Assembly: GCF_907165205.1 (NCBI RefSeq)
Contig: NC_058194.1
Coordinates: 2,852,824 to 2,916,823 of the forward strand
Source: Coccinella septempunctata
Lineage: Eukaryota; Arthropoda; Insecta; Coleoptera; Coccinellidae
DNA: 64,000 nucleotides
Reading direction: 5' to 3'
Position 1 is the first letter of the stretch; each line of letters opens with the position of its first letter. The notes below the pieces were generated by a model that was not told the origin of the DNA, ran no database searches, and was given only the letters and a program-made list of their open reading frames with translations. The position numbers and the translations under genes were made by a program. Below are positions 60,069 through 64,000 of this stretch, piece after piece.

Positions 60069-60099
60069 GGCTTCGTTTAGAAAAAAATCGAATTTATTG

Positions 60100-60790
60100 T
60101 TTTTCGATTTTTCATTTTCCAGTTCACTTTGAACTGCTCTCTGGAGTGCAATTCTCTATTGAATCATCAACTGTTAGGTTTGGTTGAATCTAAAAAGTAA
60201 GTATTATACACTCCATATCCTAAGACAGTAGTAGGACACCCTGATTTGTAAGCGGAGGAGCAAATAGGTCATTTTAGGGGGGTCTAAGCCCTTGCTCATT
60301 TTTGACCCAAAAAAAATCGAGATTTTCGATATCTAGTTGTTGAGCTGGAATGGAAGCCTAATCAATGCTGATTACGAAACCGGAAATCCCAATTGGATCA
60401 GAGGAATATAACAAGAGATATTGCAGATTGAAATTTGCAACTTTTGAAAAATGCCATTTTCGAGATGAAAATCTGAACGGAGAGAGATAGGCTTTCAGGA
60501 ATACTTGCTATAGATTCAGCATATTCGAAAACCTATATTTTCATGATGAACTTTCAAATATCGGACGTTGTTTGAAGAAAAATCGAATTTATTGTTTTTC
60601 CATTTTTCATTTTCCAGTTCAATTTGAACTGCTCTCTGGAGTGCAATTCTCTATTAAATCATCAACTGTTCAGTTTGGTGGAATCAACAAAGTAAGTATC
60701 ATACACTCCATATCCTAAGACAGTAGTAGGACACCCTGATATTTATGCAGAGGAGCAAATAGGTCATTTTAGGGGGGTCTAAGCCCTTGC
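60100..60790. repeat. Long-range duplicate of ~45.29-45.99 kb
   Basis: Shares several otherwise private variants with the unit pair near 45.3-46.0 kb: tttcgatttttcattt, gaatctaaaaagtaag, gatttgtaagcggagg, ctattaaatcatc and cctgatatttatgc. The offset is ~14,809 bp, or ~10.3 kb once the Gypsy insertion is discounted. Confidence 0.85.
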
Positions 60791-63393
60791 TCATTTTTGA
60801 CCCAAAAAATCGAGATTTTCGATATTTAGTTGTTGAGCTGGAATGGAAGCCTGATCAATGCTGATAACGAAACCAGAAATCCCAATTGGATCAGACGAAT
60901 ATAACAAGAGATATTGCAGATTGAAATTCGCAACTTTTGAAAAATGCCATTTTCAAGATGAAAATCTGAACGGAGAGAGATAGACTTTCAGGAATACTTG
61001 CTATAGATTCAGCATATTCGAAAACCTATATTTTCATGATGAACTTCCAAATATCCGACGTTGTTTGAAGAAAAATCGAATTTATTTTTTTTTCTATTTT
61101 TCATTTTCCAGTTCAATTTGAACTGCTCTCTGGAGTGCAATTCTTTATTGAATCATCAACTGTTTAGTTTGGTGGAATCAACAAGGTAAGTATCATACAC
61201 TCCATATCCTAAGACAGTAGTTGAACTTCCTGATTTTCAGGCAGAAGAGCAAATAGGTCATTTTAGGGAGGTCTAACCCCTTGCTCATTTTTGACCCAAA
61301 AAATCGAGATTTTCGATATTAAGTTGTTGAACTGGAATGGAAGCCTGATCAATGCTGATTACGAAACCGGAAATCCCAATTGGATCAGAGGAATATAACA
61401 AGAGATATTGCAGATTGAAATTTGCAACTTTTGAAAAATGCCATTTTCAAGATGAAAATCTGAACGGAAAGAGATAGGCTTTCAGGAATACTTGCTATAG
61501 GTTCAGCATATTCGAAAACCTATATTTTCATGATGAACTTTCAAATATCGGACGTTGTTTGAAGAAAAATCGAATTTATTGTTTTTCCATTTTTCATTTT
61601 CCAGTTCAATTTGAACTGCATGATAAACTTTAAAATATCTGACTTTGTTTAAAAACAAATCGAATTTATTTTGTTTCAATTTTTCATTTTCCAGTTCACT
61701 TTGAACTGCTCTCTGGAGTGCAATTCTCTATTGAATCATCAACTGTTAGGTTTGGTTGAATCAAAAAAGTAAGTTCTATACACTCCATATCCTAAGACAG
61801 TAGTAGGACAACCTGATTTTTATGCAGAGGAGCAAATAGGTCATTTTAGGGGGGTCTAAGCCCTTGCTCATTTTTGACCCGAAAAATCGAGACTTTCGAT
61901 ATTTAGTTCTTGAGCTGGAATGGAAGCCTTATCAATGCTGATTACGAAACCGGAAATCCGAATTTGATCAAACGAATATAACAAGAGATATTGCAGATTG
62001 AAATTTTCAACTTTTGAAAAATGACATTTCCAAAATGAAAATCTGAACGATGAGAGATAGGCTTTTGAGAATGCTCGCGATGGATTCAGCTCATTTGAAA
62101 ACCTCTATTTTCATATCAAACTTTCAAATATCTGAGTTCGTTTGAAAAAAAATCGAATTTATTGTTTTTCCATTTTTCATTTACCAGTTCACTTTGAACT
62201 GCTCTCTGGAGTGCAATTCTCTATTGAATCATCAACTGTTAGGTTTTGTTGAATCAAAAAAGTAAGTATCATATACTCCATATCCTAAGACAGTAGTAGG
62301 ACACCCTGATTTTTATGCAGAGGAGCAAATAGGTCATTTTAGGGGGGTCTAAACCCTTCCTCATTTTTGACCCAAAAAATCGATATTTTCGATATTTAGT
62401 TTTTGAGCTGGAATGGAAGCCTCATCAATGCTGATTACGAAACCGGAAATCCGAATTGGATCAAACGAATATAACAAGAGATATTGCAGATTGAAATTTT
62501 CAACTTTTGAAAAATTACATTTCCAAAATGTAAATCTGAACGGTGAGAGATAGGCTTTCGAAAATGCTCGCAATGGATTCAGCTTATTTGAAAACCTATA
62601 TTTTCATGATAAACTTTCAAATATCTGACTTTGTTTAAAAAAATCGAATTTATTTTTTTTCCATTTTTCATTTTCCAGTTCACTTTGAACTGCTCTCTGG
62701 AGTGCAATTCTCTATTGAATCATCAACTGTTAGGTTTGGTTGAATCAAAAAAGTAAGTTCTATACACTCCATATCCTAAGACAGTAGTAGGACACCCTGA
62801 TTTTTATGCAGAGGAGCAAATAGGTCATTTTAGGGGGGTCTAAGCCCTTGCTCATTTTTGACCCGAAAAATCGAGATTTTCGATATTTAGTTCTTGAACT
62901 GGAATGGAAGCCTTATCAATGCTGATTACGAAACCGGAAATCCGAATTTGATCAAACGAATATAACAAGAGATATTGCAGATTGAAATTTTCAACTTTTG
63001 AGAAATGACATTTCTAAAATGAAAATCTGAACGGTGAGAGATAGGCTTTTTAGAATGCTCGCAATGGATTCAGCTCATTTGAAAACCTATATTTTTATAT
63101 CAAACTTTCAAATATCTGAGTTCGTTCGAAAAAAAAATCGAATTTATTGTTTTTCCATTTTTCATTTACCAGTTCACTTTGAACTGCTCTCTGGTGTGCA
63201 ATTCTCTATTGAATCATCAACTGTTAGGTTTGGTTGAATCAAAAAAGTAAGTATTATACACTTCATATCCTAAAACAGTAGTAGGACACCCTGATTTGTA
63301 TGCAGAGGAGCAAATAGGTCATTTTAGGGGGTCTAAGCCCTTGCTCATTTTTGACCCAAAAAATCGAGATTTTCGATATTTAGTTGTTGAGCT

Positions 63394-63593
63394 TTCATAT
63401 TCATATTCATTTATTTTTCCTCAAAAATTTACAGGAGATGTCAAAAAGAGTATAGATCACAAACATTTCCTTACATACTAATAGGTATAGTACACAATAT
63501 AAAACAAATATATGTACCCATATATACACATATAACATACACATATATTAAGACACAGAGACAAACATTTTGATAAATTAATTTAGGGTTAGT
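63394..63593 (-). other. 3' UTR and repeat tail of non-LTR element
   Basis: AT-rich non-coding stretch between the element's final stop (63594-63596) and the satellite. It contains alternating tacatata-type sequence at ~63505-63550 and ends in two to three gaatat repeats. Confidence 0.65.
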
Positions 63594-64000
63594 TTAAAAT
63601 TTGTAATTTATAAATTCATCCATTGTGTAGAATACACCTTCCACCAATATTTTTTTCATTTTTTTCTTGAAGGCTGCACAAGATAATGATTGTATTTGCT
63701 CAGGTATTCTGTTGAACATCTCCAGTCCGTTGAAAATGTGCATATTTTAAGTTTTATGGATACGATGATAGGGTAACACATATTTTCTCTTGGATCTTGT
63801 GTGGTGGTCGTGAACTTCTTGATGTTTGAAGTGGTTCTTGTTTTTGAAAACATACATTAGACACTCGAGTATGTAGCATGATGCAACAGTAAGTATACCA
63901 TATTTCCTGAGTAGCGGTCTACAACTCGCACTTTTGTCAACTCCAGCTATCAATCGAACTGCTTTCTTCTGTTCTAGGAAAATACTTCCAGCCTGTGGCG
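63594..64000 (-). pseudogene. Non-LTR reverse transcriptase C-terminus, one stop
   Basis: The frame entering from the right edge reads SIFLEQKKAVRLIAGV, then SCRPLLRKYGILTVASCYI and YVFKNKNHF. This is the pattern found after the polymerase domain in Jockey/CR1-type insect elements. It passes HRIHKT and meets a TAA at 63747-63749. The same frame then continues with family-like sequence (NGLEMFNRIPEQIQSL, then FKKKMKKILVEGVFYTMDEF) to the natural end at 63594. One in-frame nonsense change therefore breaks an otherwise readable tail. The catalytic part lies outside the window. The clade call is from pattern only. Confidence 0.75.

Larger units (their letters stand above)
51710..63393. repeat. 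493-bp satellite, right block (~11.7 kb)
   Basis: About 24 units, more divergent from each other than in the main block and arranged as a mosaic. Duplicated segments: 52.50-53.19 with 56.65-57.34 kb (offset 4148) and 53.94-55.44 with 58.58-60.07 kb (offset 4631). A shared truncated unit has its junction at ~54275 and ~58906 (aaatcgaattccgaattgg). A shared in-frame 12-bp deletion lies at ~55.73 and ~58.20 kb (cctcatcgaaacc). A hybrid unit at ~61.62 kb joins ttgaactgc directly to atgataaactttaaa. The block stops abruptly at gttgttgagct. Confidence 0.93.
63394..64000 (-). mobile_element. Non-LTR retrotransposon 3' end (Jockey/CR1-like)
   Basis: Non-satellite sequence bounding the array on the right. 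On the minus strand it carries the C-terminal end of a reverse transcriptase polyprotein, a ~200-bp 3' untranslated region and a tail of gaatat repeats (ttcatattcatattcat on plus) joined directly to the satellite. A short tandem-repeat tail at the insertion point is typical of several non-LTR clades. The element runs past the window edge, so its length and target duplication cannot be seen. Confidence 0.8.

Noticed and set aside
1425..63481. Dozens of 60-100-codon open frames on both strands across the array as genes
   Set aside because: They are copies of the same few frames repeated every ~493 bp and follow the satellite, with no start context, domain or independent conservation that homogenisation does not explain.

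Overview
The window looks like arthropod, most likely insect, nuclear heterochromatin. About 51 kb of the 64 kb is one AT-rich tandem satellite with a ~493-bp monomer (roughly 105 units). Five transposable elements are inserted in or bound it: a mariner, a BEL/Pao element, a Ty3/Gypsy element with a K02A2.6-like Gag, a miniature LTR element and a non-LTR retrotransposon 3' end. I see no ordinary host gene, tRNA, rRNA or CRISPR. The species cannot be named from this sequence.

Layout: satellite 1-290; miniature LTR element 291-1171 (minus); satellite 1172-4499; mariner 4500-5785 (transposase on minus, one frameshift); satellite 5786-7803; BEL/Pao element 7804-13464 (plus, 1496-codon open polyprotein, short at its Gag end); satellite 13465-47221 with higher-order repeats between ~13.8 and 38.2 kb; Ty3/Gypsy element 47222-51709 (minus, identical LTRs); satellite 51710-63393; non-LTR retrotransposon 3' end 63394-64000 (minus, running off the window). 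Target-site duplications or exact satellite breakpoints define each insertion. None of the elements has been amplified with the satellite, so they arrived after the local amplification.

The most unusual feature is the satellite monomer. A typical type-2 unit divides exactly into a 74-nt exon-like segment, a 55-nt GT-AG mini-intron, a 226-nt exon-like segment and a 138-nt GT-AG intron-like segment (74+55+226+138=493). The exon-like parts sum to 300 nt (100 codons) and the implied intron phases are compatible from unit to unit. Units carry shared stops and a shared frame slip in the inferred frame, so they look like amplified copies of an already damaged gene fragment. The protein family is not recognised. 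The other strand carries a ~70-codon open frame in 68 units.

Array history can be read from junctions. A single 167-bp deletion between two CATATC motifs made a 326-bp short unit, now present 11 times. A 5415-bp higher-order repeat (9 full + 3 short units) is tandemly repeated, with one copy enlarged to 6401 bp by an extra dimer. A 5091-bp block is also duplicated in tandem. The flanks are more divergent, mosaic, and hold all the transposons.
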